Positions 1-6,680 of a DNA stretch of 12,069 nt are shown in pieces; within the stretch, counting starts at the first letter, position 1; the number at the start of each line of letters is the position of its first letter. The notes below the pieces were generated by a model. That model had not been told where the DNA came from, did not search any database, and saw only the letters and a list, made by a program, of their open reading frames with translations. Made by a program: the position numbers and the translations under genes. The stretch is taken from the NCBI GenBank assembly GCA_910586025.1, contig CAJUIO010000101.1, positions 1 to 12,069 on the forward strand, read 5' to 3'. This DNA comes from an uncultured Lachnospiraceae bacterium (lineage in GTDB: Bacteria; Bacillota; Clostridia; Lachnospirales; Lachnospiraceae).

Positions 1-452
1 TTGCGACAAGATATCCCTCCTCACTGATAGTAAGTGCCCGGGAATTTGGAAAATATCTTTCGGTTGTTCCGGAGGCTGCGGCGGCAGTTAAATCCGGCGT
101 TTATGCGATGCGGGATATCAGAAACGGCGGTGTGTTTGCGGCACTGTGGGAGCTGGGGCGAGACATGGGAGCCGGACTGTCTGTAGATTTGAGGAAGATA
201 CCGGTGAAGCAGGAGACCATAGAAATCTGTGAATTTTTTGATCTCAATCCCTATGAGCTCTTATCAGGAGGCAGTCTGCTTCTTGCAGTGAAAGGCGGGG
301 AAGAGCTGGTAAGTGAGCTGGAAACGGAGGGGATTTCTGCCGAAGTGATCGGGAGAACCACACAGGGAAACGACAGGATCATTACGAACGGGGAAGAGAC
401 CAGATATCTGGAGCCGGCAAAGCCGGATGAGATACTCAAGGTGATTCATTAG
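1..452 (+). CDS. AIR synthase-related (HypE-like) protein, C-terminal part
   Basis: The reading frame is open from the left edge (first complete codon at 3) to the TAG at 450-452, so this is the last ~149 residues of a longer protein; an internal ATG at 108 is unlikely to be the start. The segment GGVFAALWELGRDMGAGLSVDL, followed by IPV..ETIEICEFFDLNPYELLSGGSLLLAV, is the typical C-terminal (AIRS_C) domain of the PurM/HypE/SelD ATP-binding superfamily. It most resembles HypE-like proteins, which in hydrogenase maturation dehydrate a carbamoyl group to build the cyano ligand. In Firmicutes many members are stand-alone 'AIR synthase-related' proteins with no known substrate. No hydrogenase genes are visible here, so a true HypE role cannot be claimed. 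A small ORF follows after 17 bases and probably shares its transcript. Confidence 0.8.
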   Translation, partial: ATRYPSSLIVSAREFGKYLSVVPEAAAAVKSGVYAMRDIRNGGVFAALWELGRDMGAGLSVDLRKIPVKQETIEICEFFDLNPYELLSGGSLLLAVKGGEELVSELETEGISAEVIGRTTQGNDRIITNGEETRYLEPAKPDEILKVIH

Positions 453-469
453 AGAGAATAAGAACTGTT

Positions 470-676
470 ATGATGGATGGACCGGAGAGGGAAACGTGCG
501 TGCGGATTACGGATATTGATTCCGTAAGCCAGATGAATCCCGGACAGTACCTGTCTAAGGACGATACCGGTCTTACGCTTTCCCTGTCCGCAAAGCAGGC
601 CGCCCCGCTGGCTAAGGGGATGTGCGGGATCCTGGTGCATAATGGAAGTGTGTTTGTGGTGTTTGTGGCGGAATAA
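470..676 (+). CDS. Small protein of unknown function (68 aa)
   Basis: I do not recognise this protein. It begins 17 bases after the AIR synthase-like gene and ends just before a strong terminator, so it looks like the last gene of that transcript. The sequence is compact and has no signal peptide: a polar first half (ITDIDSVSQMNPGQYLS), then a stretch of alternating small and hydrophobic residues ending GILVHNGSVFVVFVAE, which looks like two short beta strands. The ribosome binding site before ATG 470 is weak (GAGAGA about 11 bases away). A GTG at 500 has a better one (GGAGAGG at 484-490, 9-base spacing) and would give a 58-residue protein starting (M)RITDIDSV. The true start is therefore open, and a non-coding interpretation is not excluded. 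Confidence 0.5.
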   Translation: MMDGPERETCVRITDIDSVSQMNPGQYLSKDDTGLTLSLSAKQAAPLAKGMCGILVHNGSVFVVFVAE

Positions 677-700
677 AAAAGAACAGGTGATGTGTCTTCG

Positions 701-743
701 AGGCTCCATGTGATTTCAATTTGAAATTACATGGAGCCTTTTT
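701..743 (+). terminator. Rho-independent terminator
   Basis: The arms 701-717 and 723-739 form a 17-bp stem with one G-U wobble. An inner A-T pair closes a 3-base loop, and TTTTT (739-743) follows. It ends the forward transcript of the AIR synthase-like gene and the small ORF. The minus-strand lysR gene stops at 757, just beyond it. On the minus strand the stem has no T-tract behind it, so it is clearly a forward terminator and only possibly a stop for lysR. Confidence 0.92.
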
Positions 744-756
744 GACGGAATAATTT

Positions 757-1629
757 CTAGATTTTTGCAAAAAATTCCATACAGAATTCCATAAATATTT
801 TTGCGGCGCGATTGAGATAATGTCCCTCCGGATAGGAGAGAAAGATTGTCCTCTTACATACCGGAGAGGTTATATGTACCGGCGTGATCATGGAATTGAA
901 AAAGGACATTTGCGTCTGATAGGGAAGAAGTGCAATTCCCATCTGTGACTGAATAAAACTTTTAAATGTGTTTGGGCTGTCACTTTCCAAAATAATATTC
1001 GGTCTGAAGCCTGCCTGAAGGCACAGACTGTCAGTCAGTTCACGTATACTTGGACCGGAGGAATATGTTACAAACTGATAGGGGGCGGCCTCCAGAAGAC
1101 GAACAGAGTCCTTCTGAGCAATGGGATGATTGTGGTGGGCGGCGATCACGATATCCTCTTCCAGTAATGTGATATTAACAAGACCTTCATAATTACCGGG
1201 AGTGGCAGAGATAACAAAGTCGAAATCGTTGGCCTGCTGCAGGTTATGTGTGATCTGCTGCTTCAGGTTTAGGGATATATTCGGATAAAGTTTATGAAAG
1301 TTGATCAGCATATCAGGCATAATGTTGGAGCCTGCAAGAAGAATCAAATTGATGTGACCATAAGGCGTTGTGTTAAAATCCAAAAGCTCACTTTTAGCAT
1401 TATCAATCAAATTAAGGGCATCCCTTATGTGCCGAAAATAAATTTCGCCATTATGATTCAAACGGATATTTCTTCCTTCACGGTCAAAAAGCTTCGTGCC
1501 AAGTTCAGCCTCCAGGGAGGAGAGAGTGCGGCTCAGGGAAGGCTGGGAAACGTGGAGCAGGCGGCTTGCCTTTGATATATTTTCCTGTCTTGCAATTTCA
1601 CAGAAATAACGGAGTTGTAATAATTCCAT
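757..1629 (-). CDS. LysR-family transcriptional regulator
   Basis: This 290-residue protein has the usual LysR length and layout. Residues 1-60 form a winged helix-turn-helix (LQLRYFCEIARQENISKASRLLHVSQPSLSRTLSSLEAELGTKLFDR), with the recognition helix around SQPSLSRTLSSLE (28-40). A coiled linker helix follows (about 60-88), then a periplasmic-binding-protein-like effector domain from about 92 to the end (for example GHINLILLAGSNIMPDMLINFHKLYPNISL). The start is firm: the complement reads GGAGGTGA five bases before ATG at 1629. It is transcribed divergently from the esterase-led operon and shares a control region with it. Known LysR behaviour suggests that it represses its own gene and activates the divergent one in response to a small pathway molecule. 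The ligand cannot be read from the sequence. Confidence 0.95.
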   Translation of the reverse strand: MELLQLRYFCEIARQENISKASRLLHVSQPSLSRTLSSLEAELGTKLFDREGRNIRLNHNGEIYFRHIRDALNLIDNAKSELLDFNTTPYGHINLILLAGSNIMPDMLINFHKLYPNISLNLKQQITHNLQQANDFDFVISATPGNYEGLVNITLLEEDIVIAAHHNHPIAQKDSVRLLEAAPYQFVTYSSGPSIRELTDSLCLQAGFRPNIILESDSPNTFKSFIQSQMGIALLPYQTQMSFFNSMITPVHITSPVCKRTIFLSYPEGHYLNRAAKIFMEFCMEFFAKI

Positions 1630-1641
1630 CTAATCACCTCC

Positions 1642-1669
1642 ATATATAATATAAAAGATATATAATATA
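1642..1669. repeat. AT-rich direct repeat (12 bp x 2)
   Basis: ATATATAATATA occurs at 1642-1653 and again at 1658-1669, offset by 16 bases, in the 5' leader of the lysR transcript. The second copy runs into the 22-bp inverted repeat. Such repeats may be extra regulator contacts or simply low-complexity AT sequence. Confidence 0.45.
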
Positions 1670-1685
1670 TAATTTATTATATATT
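1664..1685. promoter_or_regulatory. Candidate LysR operator: inverted repeat with 10-bp arms
   Basis: Arms AATATATAAT (1664-1673) and ATTATATATT (1676-1685) are perfect inverted copies around a central TT. The element covers the lysR -10 box (1676-1681) and its predicted start point. Its centre lies about 45 bases upstream of the predicted forward start. That position fits the family pattern of self-repression plus activation of the divergent gene. The arms contain only A and T, so chance symmetry is possible; that this is the operator is inference. Confidence 0.5.
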
Positions 1686-1704
1686 GGACGGCATAAGGGG
1701 TCAA
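1676..1704 (-). promoter_or_regulatory. Promoter of the lysR gene
   Basis: On the minus strand, TTGACC (complement of 1699-1704) and a perfect TATAAT (complement of 1676-1681) are separated by exactly 17 bases. This predicts a start near 1669 and a leader of about 40 bases. The -35 box lies inside the spacer of the opposing forward promoter, so the two polymerases would compete for the same DNA. Confidence 0.75.
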
Positions 1705-1713
1705 GGATATAAT
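1684..1713 (+). promoter_or_regulatory. Promoter of the esterase-led operon
   Basis: A consensus TATAAT lies at 1708-1713, about 30 bases before the esterase start. The best -35 candidate, TTGGAC at 1684-1689 with an 18-base spacer, matches only the TTG half of the consensus. A good -10 with a poor -35 is typical of activator-dependent promoters and fits control by the divergent LysR protein. Confidence 0.65.
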
Positions 1714-1742
1714 AGAGAAAACGGAAGGAGGGAGGAATTGAT

Positions 1743-3197
1743 TTGATTATTGAAACAAAAAGCGGAAAGGTGGAGGGATATCCGGAAAATGGAATGATTG
1801 CCTTCAAAGGAATTCCGTTTGCCGAGGCACCAGTAGGAAAGCTGCGGTTTAAACCGCCTGTTCCGGCAGCTCCCTGGAATGGGATACTGAAGGCGGACAA
1901 ATATGGTAAGAGAAGTCTGCAGACACAGGAACAGGGATATTGCGATGAAATTGGATTTTCGGAAGACTGTCTGAATCTGAATGTCTGGATTCCTGACAGT
2001 AGTGCCACAAAGAGGCCGGTTATATTTTATATTCATGGCGGGGGACATTTCTCCGGGGCAAACTCCGATCCCTTTTTTGACGGACCGCATCTTATAAAAG
2101 ACAGGGAAGCGGTCATGGTAGCGCCAAACTACCGTCTTGGCGCACTTGGCTATCTCTATTTAAAGGACTATCTGGGAGATGAATATGCTGATTCCGGTAA
2201 CTGTGGATTGTTGGATCAGATTCTTGCGCTCAGGTGGGTTCATGACAATATAGAGGCATTTGGCGGGGATAAGGACATGGTGGTTCTGATGGGGCAGTCT
2301 GCCGGGGCAAAGTCAGCGGCGAATTTGATGGTGACTCCCTCGGCAAAAGGATTGTTTCGCAGGGCAATTCTGCAGAGCGGGGCGACACAGTGTATCAGGG
2401 ATCCGCATACTGCGACAAAATTAACCGGTATTATATTAAAGGAGCTCGGACTAAAAAAGTCAAATGCGGAAGAAATTTTGACAATGAATGGAGAAAAAAT
2501 CATTGATGCGCAAAAAAGAGCTTATCAGAAGGTTAATATAGGTCATATCTTTGGACCGGTAATGGACGGCAGAACTATTCTGGAGGCACCGGAAGATTAT
2601 ATAAAAGGCGGAAAGACAGGGGAACTTGAGGTGATGATCGGGTATAACAGTCAGGAGCTTTATTATAGCGATCCACAAAAAGAAAAGACGGAAGAAGAGA
2701 TCGTTTATGCCTTCCGTTCCTGTTACGGACTGAACTGGAAAATTGCAATGGAACGGTTCAGGCAGTTCAGCAAAACGGAATCTATATCGGAAGCCTTCGA
2801 TCATGTGCAGACGGAGTTTGTCTATGGAAATGCGGCTCTCAGAATGACACAGCTGCTTGCGGAAAACGGAGTGAAGACATGGTCTTATTTGTGGAATTTC
2901 ACGGGAAACCACATTCCATATCATTTTACTGAAATGGCATATATTTTTGATTATACATTGGAAGAAAGCGAGAAAGGGTATGACAGACGCGACGCTGCGT
3001 ATTGCGCCTTGATTAATGAGACATGGATGTCGTTTATTATAAACGGTAATCCGGAAAATGTGCTTCTTCCAAAGTGGCTGCCTTGCACGACAAGTGAAAT
3101 GGGATATCGAATGTATTTTGATGAGAGACCTCATCTGGAACAATTTAATCTGCGATCCTACTATTTAAAGCTGCCTATGCAGGTGATTCGACTGTAA
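1743..3197 (+). CDS. Type-B carboxylesterase (alpha/beta hydrolase)
   Basis: This 484-residue protein belongs to the carboxylesterase/para-nitrobenzyl esterase family, which hydrolyses carboxylic esters. Visible family marks are GIPFAEAPVGKLRFKPP (23-39), EDCLNLNVW (74-82), the oxyanion-hole HGGG (98-101), and the nucleophile elbow GQSAG with Ser186. The likely remaining catalytic residues are Glu305 (in YNSQEL) and His394 (HFTE). Most relatives have GESAGG at the elbow; Gln replaces Glu and Ala the final Gly here. There is no signal peptide, so it acts in the cytoplasm. The start is TTG at 1743, chosen because GGAGG (1731-1735) lies seven bases upstream and no in-frame ATG is nearby. It is the first gene of the operon opposite lysR. 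The substrate is unknown; an ester-substituted glycoside is one possibility given the downstream mannosidase. Confidence 0.93.
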   Translation: MIIETKSGKVEGYPENGMIAFKGIPFAEAPVGKLRFKPPVPAAPWNGILKADKYGKRSLQTQEQGYCDEIGFSEDCLNLNVWIPDSSATKRPVIFYIHGGGHFSGANSDPFFDGPHLIKDREAVMVAPNYRLGALGYLYLKDYLGDEYADSGNCGLLDQILALRWVHDNIEAFGGDKDMVVLMGQSAGAKSAANLMVTPSAKGLFRRAILQSGATQCIRDPHTATKLTGIILKELGLKKSNAEEILTMNGEKIIDAQKRAYQKVNIGHIFGPVMDGRTILEAPEDYIKGGKTGELEVMIGYNSQELYYSDPQKEKTEEEIVYAFRSCYGLNWKIAMERFRQFSKTESISEAFDHVQTEFVYGNAALRMTQLLAENGVKTWSYLWNFTGNHIPYHFTEMAYIFDYTLEESEKGYDRRDAAYCALINETWMSFIINGNPENVLLPKWLPCTTSEMGYRMYFDERPHLEQFNLRSYYLKLPMQVIRL

Positions 3198-3219
3198 CAG
3201 GAAGGGGAGTCAGGAAGTA

Positions 3220-4251
3220 ATGGCATATCTATTGACGATAGCGACAGCGCTTATGGGGAGCCTTCTTGCAAAAAAATGCAGGATTCCGGCAGGCGCAATG
3301 ACAGGAGCTATTATGGGGGTGGTCGTGTTGAACTGCCTGACAGGTAAAGCAGCGCTTCCGGTATTTGCGAAGCCCTGTATGCAGATTATGGGCGGAGCTC
3401 TGCTGGGGCATGCCATAAGCAGGAGAGATTTACAGAAAATGCGCAGTATTATGAAAGCGGCGCTGGTTTTGATCCTGACAATGTTTTTGTTGAATATGAC
3501 CACGGGATTTGGAATTTATAAATTATCGGACATGAGTATCATAACGGCACTGCTTGCGGCGGCACCGGGAGGAGTGTCCGATATGGCGTTGATCGCAGAG
3601 GAACTGGGAGCAGATATGCAGATTGTATCTATCATGCAGCTTTTTCGGATGTTCAGTATCTATTTGATATTTCCACCTGTTTTGAAGTATGTGCAAAACA
3701 GGCAGAAGGAGTGTATTATTTCAGACAGTAATGAGATGACCAAAGAGCAGGAGAAAAGAGCGGAAAAGGGTAAGAACTGCCTGATTACGCTGGCAGCAGC
3801 CTTTGGCGGAGGCTGTCTGCTTGAGAGACTTGGAATGCCGGCCGGTTTCATGGTTGGCAGTGTGGCTGCATGCGGCGCACTCAACATATGGAAGGGACGA
3901 GGATTTATTCCTGGAAACTGGCGTTTTTATATTCAGTCTGTCACAGGAGCGATTATAGGATGCAGGATGACAAGGGAGGGACTTCAGCTTCTTGGAAAGC
4001 TTGCGATGCCTGTCATATGTATGATTTCGGGAATGCTTCTATTCACCTTTCTCTTTGGGATGGTCATGGCAAGAGTATCTGAACTCGATTTTCAGACAAG
4101 TCTGCTGTGTCTGACACCGGGAGGCATTCAGGAAACATCGCTGTTAGCCAGTGATATGGGATGTGACACTTCCGCTGTCGTGGTGCTGCATACGGTCAGA
4201 CTGGTGTCAGTGATCTGTATTTTTCCCATGATTCTGACAATATTAAAGTAA
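3220..4251 (+). CDS. AbrB-family membrane protein (duplicated AbrB domain)
   Basis: This 343-residue, very hydrophobic protein with many membrane segments belongs to the COG3180/AbrB-duplication family. The family is sometimes misnamed 'ammonia monooxygenase' or 'AbrB regulator', and members are thought to be transporters of uncertain substrate. The internal repeat is plain. MGSLLAKKCRIPAGAMTGAIMG (12-33) matches GGCLLERLGMPAGFMVGSVAA (197-217), and APGGVSDMALIAEELGAD (115-132) matches TPGGIQETSLLASDMGCD (299-316). A charged linker (about 158-187) separates the halves. It starts 22 bases after the esterase, with AGGAAG shortly before the ATG. It is unrelated to the small Bacillus DNA-binding AbrB. 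Its place between an esterase and a dehydrogenase suggests transport of a small organic substrate or product of that module (inference). Confidence 0.88.
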   Translation: MAYLLTIATALMGSLLAKKCRIPAGAMTGAIMGVVVLNCLTGKAALPVFAKPCMQIMGGALLGHAISRRDLQKMRSIMKAALVLILTMFLLNMTTGFGIYKLSDMSIITALLAAAPGGVSDMALIAEELGADMQIVSIMQLFRMFSIYLIFPPVLKYVQNRQKECIISDSNEMTKEQEKRAEKGKNCLITLAAAFGGGCLLERLGMPAGFMVGSVAACGALNIWKGRGFIPGNWRFYIQSVTGAIIGCRMTREGLQLLGKLAMPVICMISGMLLFTFLFGMVMARVSELDFQTSLLCLTPGGIQETSLLASDMGCDTSAVVVLHTVRLVSVICIFPMILTILK

Positions 4252-4268
4252 TCAGAAGGGAGAGAGTT

Positions 4269-4979
4269 ATGAATATATTGGTTTCCGGCGCTGACCGCGG
4301 GCTGGGGCTTGGCGTGACAAAGCTGTTGCTGGACAAGGGACATATGGTATTTGCGGGGCGTTTTTTGAAAACTTGGGATGAATTGGATGAATTGAAGAAA
4401 CTGTACGAAGATCAATTACAGCTGATAGATCTGGATGTGGGTAGTGAGGAAAGCGTGAGGCGGGCGAGAGCGGCGGTCGGAAAAGTTACGGATTGTCTGG
4501 ATATGCTGGTCAGTAATGCCGGTATTAACGGGAAGCTTGACGGAGAAGTGATCATGGAGTCGAATTATGAATATATGATGCGCACATATAATGTCAATTC
4601 GCTTGGCGCTGTCCGTTTGGTTGAAATATTTTATCAAATGATGAAGGAGAGTGATCAAAGGAGAATGTGTTTTGTCTCTTCGGAGGCAGGGAGCATTACA
4701 CAGGCATGGAGAAATGACAATTTCAGCTACTGCATGTCAAAAGCAGCCTTGAATATGTATGTCAGGCTGATTTACAACCGGCTAAAATCGGAAGGGTATA
4801 GCTTCAGACTGTATCATCCTGGTTGGATTCGCTCCTATATGAGCGGAGAGCTGTCCGGACAGGGAAATCTTTCCATAGAAGAAGCTGCAGAATATGCGGT
4901 AAACTATTTTTTGGATGATACGGTGGATGAGTCGGAACTGATACTATATGGATACGATGGAGAAAAATTCAAATTTTAA
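4269..4979 (+). CDS. Short-chain dehydrogenase/reductase (SDR)
   Basis: This 236-residue classical-type SDR uses NAD(P)H to reduce or oxidise a carbonyl/alcohol. Family motifs are in order: the nucleotide-binding GADRGLGLG (Gly7, Gly11, Gly13), acidic D56 in LDV, NAG (83-85), catalytic Asn110, Ser138, Tyr154 and Lys158 (SYCMSK), and PGW (184-186). Arg31 after the second strand (FAGR) hints at NADPH preference. The protein is cytoplasmic, with no signal peptide. It starts 17 bases after the AbrB-family gene with GGGAGAGAG before the ATG, and ends 15 bases before the binding-protein start, so it joins the esterase module to the sugar-uptake module on one transcript. The substrate cannot be told: a sugar, a sugar-derived ketone, or an aglycone released by the esterase are all possible. 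Confidence 0.93.
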   Translation: MNILVSGADRGLGLGVTKLLLDKGHMVFAGRFLKTWDELDELKKLYEDQLQLIDLDVGSEESVRRARAAVGKVTDCLDMLVSNAGINGKLDGEVIMESNYEYMMRTYNVNSLGAVRLVEIFYQMMKESDQRRMCFVSSEAGSITQAWRNDNFSYCMSKAALNMYVRLIYNRLKSEGYSFRLYHPGWIRSYMSGELSGQGNLSIEEAAEYAVNYFLDDTVDESELILYGYDGEKFKF

Positions 4980-4994
4980 CGGGAGGTTATGGAT

Positions 4995-6608
4995 ATGAGT
5001 AAATTCGGAAAAAAACTAATTGCATCAGTATTGTGTGCGGTTATGCTGTGTGCTATGACGGCCTGTACAGAAAGCGGACAGAAAAAGCAGGAGAGTTCTG
5101 ACGCTGGGGCTGACAGACAAAACGGTGACAGTATGGCGGAGAACAGTAACGAGAGTGACGGGGAAAGAGTGTCATTTTCGATTGCGATCATGAACGGTCC
5201 CAAGGTAGAGGATACATGGAGCGAGGCTCAGATAGAGGAAAGGTTTGACTGTGATGTTGAGTTGGTTTTTCTGCCAGGCTGGGAGGATTTGAACACCAAG
5301 GTAAATCTTCTGATGAGTGACGATGATCAGAGACCGGATGTGATCTGGTGGAGCGGAATGACTGAAGAGTACAAGGAGTGGGTTGAATCCGGCCTTTTGG
5401 TCGATCTGGTACCTTTATTACAGAATATTGAGGACAGCAACATACTTTCCTATTATGACGAATGGGCAATGTTCCCAACGTATACGAATGGGAGTATTTA
5501 CAGCATTCCCGGTGATATTGCAGAGGTAAGCTGTATGGGGACCTTTGTGAGAAAAGATTGGCTGGACAAATTCGGCATGGAGGAACCAAGAACCATGGAT
5601 GAGTATGTGGAATATCTTTTAGCCTGTGTGAATGAGGATCCGGACGGTAATGGTGTAGCGGATACTTATGGATTTGGAGGAGATAACGGAGACTGGAAAT
5701 ATTTTGCCCCGTTCTTATATTCCTATCAGGCAGATGTGAATCATTTTGTAAAATCTTCGGATGGTACGATAGTGCATGGCGCCACACAGCCGCAGGTGAA
5801 GGATGCCCTGGCCAAGATGGCGGAGCTGTATGAAAAGGGTGTGTTTGAACCGTCAATTTTTTCCGCATCTGAAGGTGAGGCTCTGTTTGCGGAGGGAAAG
5901 GTGGGATCCTTTTACCGGTATTTAAGCTCGCTCAATCCCTCCCAGCAGTATCTGCAAAGCTTTTATCAGAACAATCCGGAAGGAAAGTATGAGGTGATTG
6001 AACCCATTCAGGGACCTGGCGGTTTTTCATCGGATGAAAGAGAAAACGGTACCGGATGGTGTAGCTATGCGATTACCAAAAACTGTGAGAATCCTCAGCG
6101 TGTGATGGAGATCATGGACGAAATAGCATCCGGAGAAATGTTTATTTTAAATAAATGGGGTGTAGAGGGGGAAACCTACGAATTAACCCAGGAAGGCGCA
6201 GTAAATTTTATTGTAGATGAAACAAAACGCAATGAAATGGGGCTCAGCACGTTTACTGGATTTGTAAACCGCAAGGATGCCTATAATATCCAGAACAGTA
6301 AAGAGGTAAACGAATTATTTGCCCGTGCCCAGGAAACCTCTTTGCCGCTTTATGAATACCGTATTGTTCTCGGAAGCGCAGGCGAGGCTTGGAAGGAATA
6401 TGGCGCTGAGCTGGATAAGCTGCGAGATGAGTATTTCTATGGCATTATCATGGGGGAACGTCCTGTGGACGACTTTGATGAGTTTGTCGGGCTCTTCTAC
6501 GCCCACGGAGGGAAGGAAGTGGAGGAAGAAGCGAATCAGATGTACGAACAGCAGGATCAGAACTATCAGGAATTCGTACGGCAGTATCAAGCCTGGTTTG
6601 GAAAATAG
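4995..6608 (+). CDS. ABC sugar-binding lipoprotein (LplA/YtcQ-like)
   Basis: This is an extracellular solute-binding protein of about 537 residues, the size of the large LplA/YtcQ oligosaccharide-binding group. A lipoprotein signal peptide is clear: KFGKK, then a hydrophobic core, then the lipobox MTAC with the lipidated Cys at about residue 24. A low-complexity Ser/Asp/Asn/Gly-rich tether follows. The motif DPDGNGVADTYG (about 215-226) is the EF-hand-like calcium loop common in these proteins. Start choice: ATG 4989 is only two bases from GGGAGG (4981-4986), whereas ATG 4995 has an 8-base spacing and gives MSKFGKKL, so 4995 is preferred. It sits directly before two matching permeases and a beta-mannosidase. 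It probably presents a mannose-containing oligosaccharide to the permeases; that specificity comes from context only. Confidence 0.93.
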   Translation: MSKFGKKLIASVLCAVMLCAMTACTESGQKKQESSDAGADRQNGDSMAENSNESDGERVSFSIAIMNGPKVEDTWSEAQIEERFDCDVELVFLPGWEDLNTKVNLLMSDDDQRPDVIWWSGMTEEYKEWVESGLLVDLVPLLQNIEDSNILSYYDEWAMFPTYTNGSIYSIPGDIAEVSCMGTFVRKDWLDKFGMEEPRTMDEYVEYLLACVNEDPDGNGVADTYGFGGDNGDWKYFAPFLYSYQADVNHFVKSSDGTIVHGATQPQVKDALAKMAELYEKGVFEPSIFSASEGEALFAEGKVGSFYRYLSSLNPSQQYLQSFYQNNPEGKYEVIEPIQGPGGFSSDERENGTGWCSYAITKNCENPQRVMEIMDEIASGEMFILNKWGVEGETYELTQEGAVNFIVDETKRNEMGLSTFTGFVNRKDAYNIQNSKEVNELFARAQETSLPLYEYRIVLGSAGEAWKEYGAELDKLRDEYFYGIIMGERPVDDFDEFVGLFYAHGGKEVEEEANQMYEQQDQNYQEFVRQYQAWFGK

Positions 6609-6620
6609 AGTTGACTGGAT

Positions 6621-6659
6621 GCGGAGAATGCCGATAGAACCAATATCGGCATTTTCTGC
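6621..6659 (+). terminator. Intra-operon hairpin after the binding-protein gene
   Basis: The arms 6621-6636 and 6644-6659 pair over 16 bp with two G-U wobbles and a 7-base loop (GAACCAA). The four Ts lie inside the stem and no T-tract follows, so it is not a full terminator. It starts 12 bases after the binding-protein stop. Such hairpins are known to protect the 3' end of binding-protein mRNA or cause partial termination, keeping binding protein in excess of permease. That role is inferred here. Confidence 0.7.
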
Positions 6660-6680
6660 CAATAGAGCGGAGGTAGGGCT

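Noticed and set aside
1700..1742. Catabolite (CcpA cre) site near the operon promoter
   Set aside because: AGAAAACGGAAGGA near 1715 only loosely resembles the cre pattern and lacks the required symmetry.
2460..3143. Long minus-strand open frame (227 codons) inside the esterase gene
   Set aside because: It is antisense to a well-supported esterase; its translation is rich in His, Arg, Ile and Phe without recognisable motifs and has no upstream ribosome binding site.
5633..5671. EF-hand-like calcium loop in the binding protein as a novel feature
   Set aside because: DPDGNGVADTYG is common in large LplA/YtcQ-type binding proteins, so it is noted in the annotation but is not unusual.
5188..5868. 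Minus-strand open frame (226 codons) inside the binding-protein gene
   Set aside because: Its Pro/His/Ser-rich translation is typical of an antisense shadow, and the forward frame is a clear lipoprotein.
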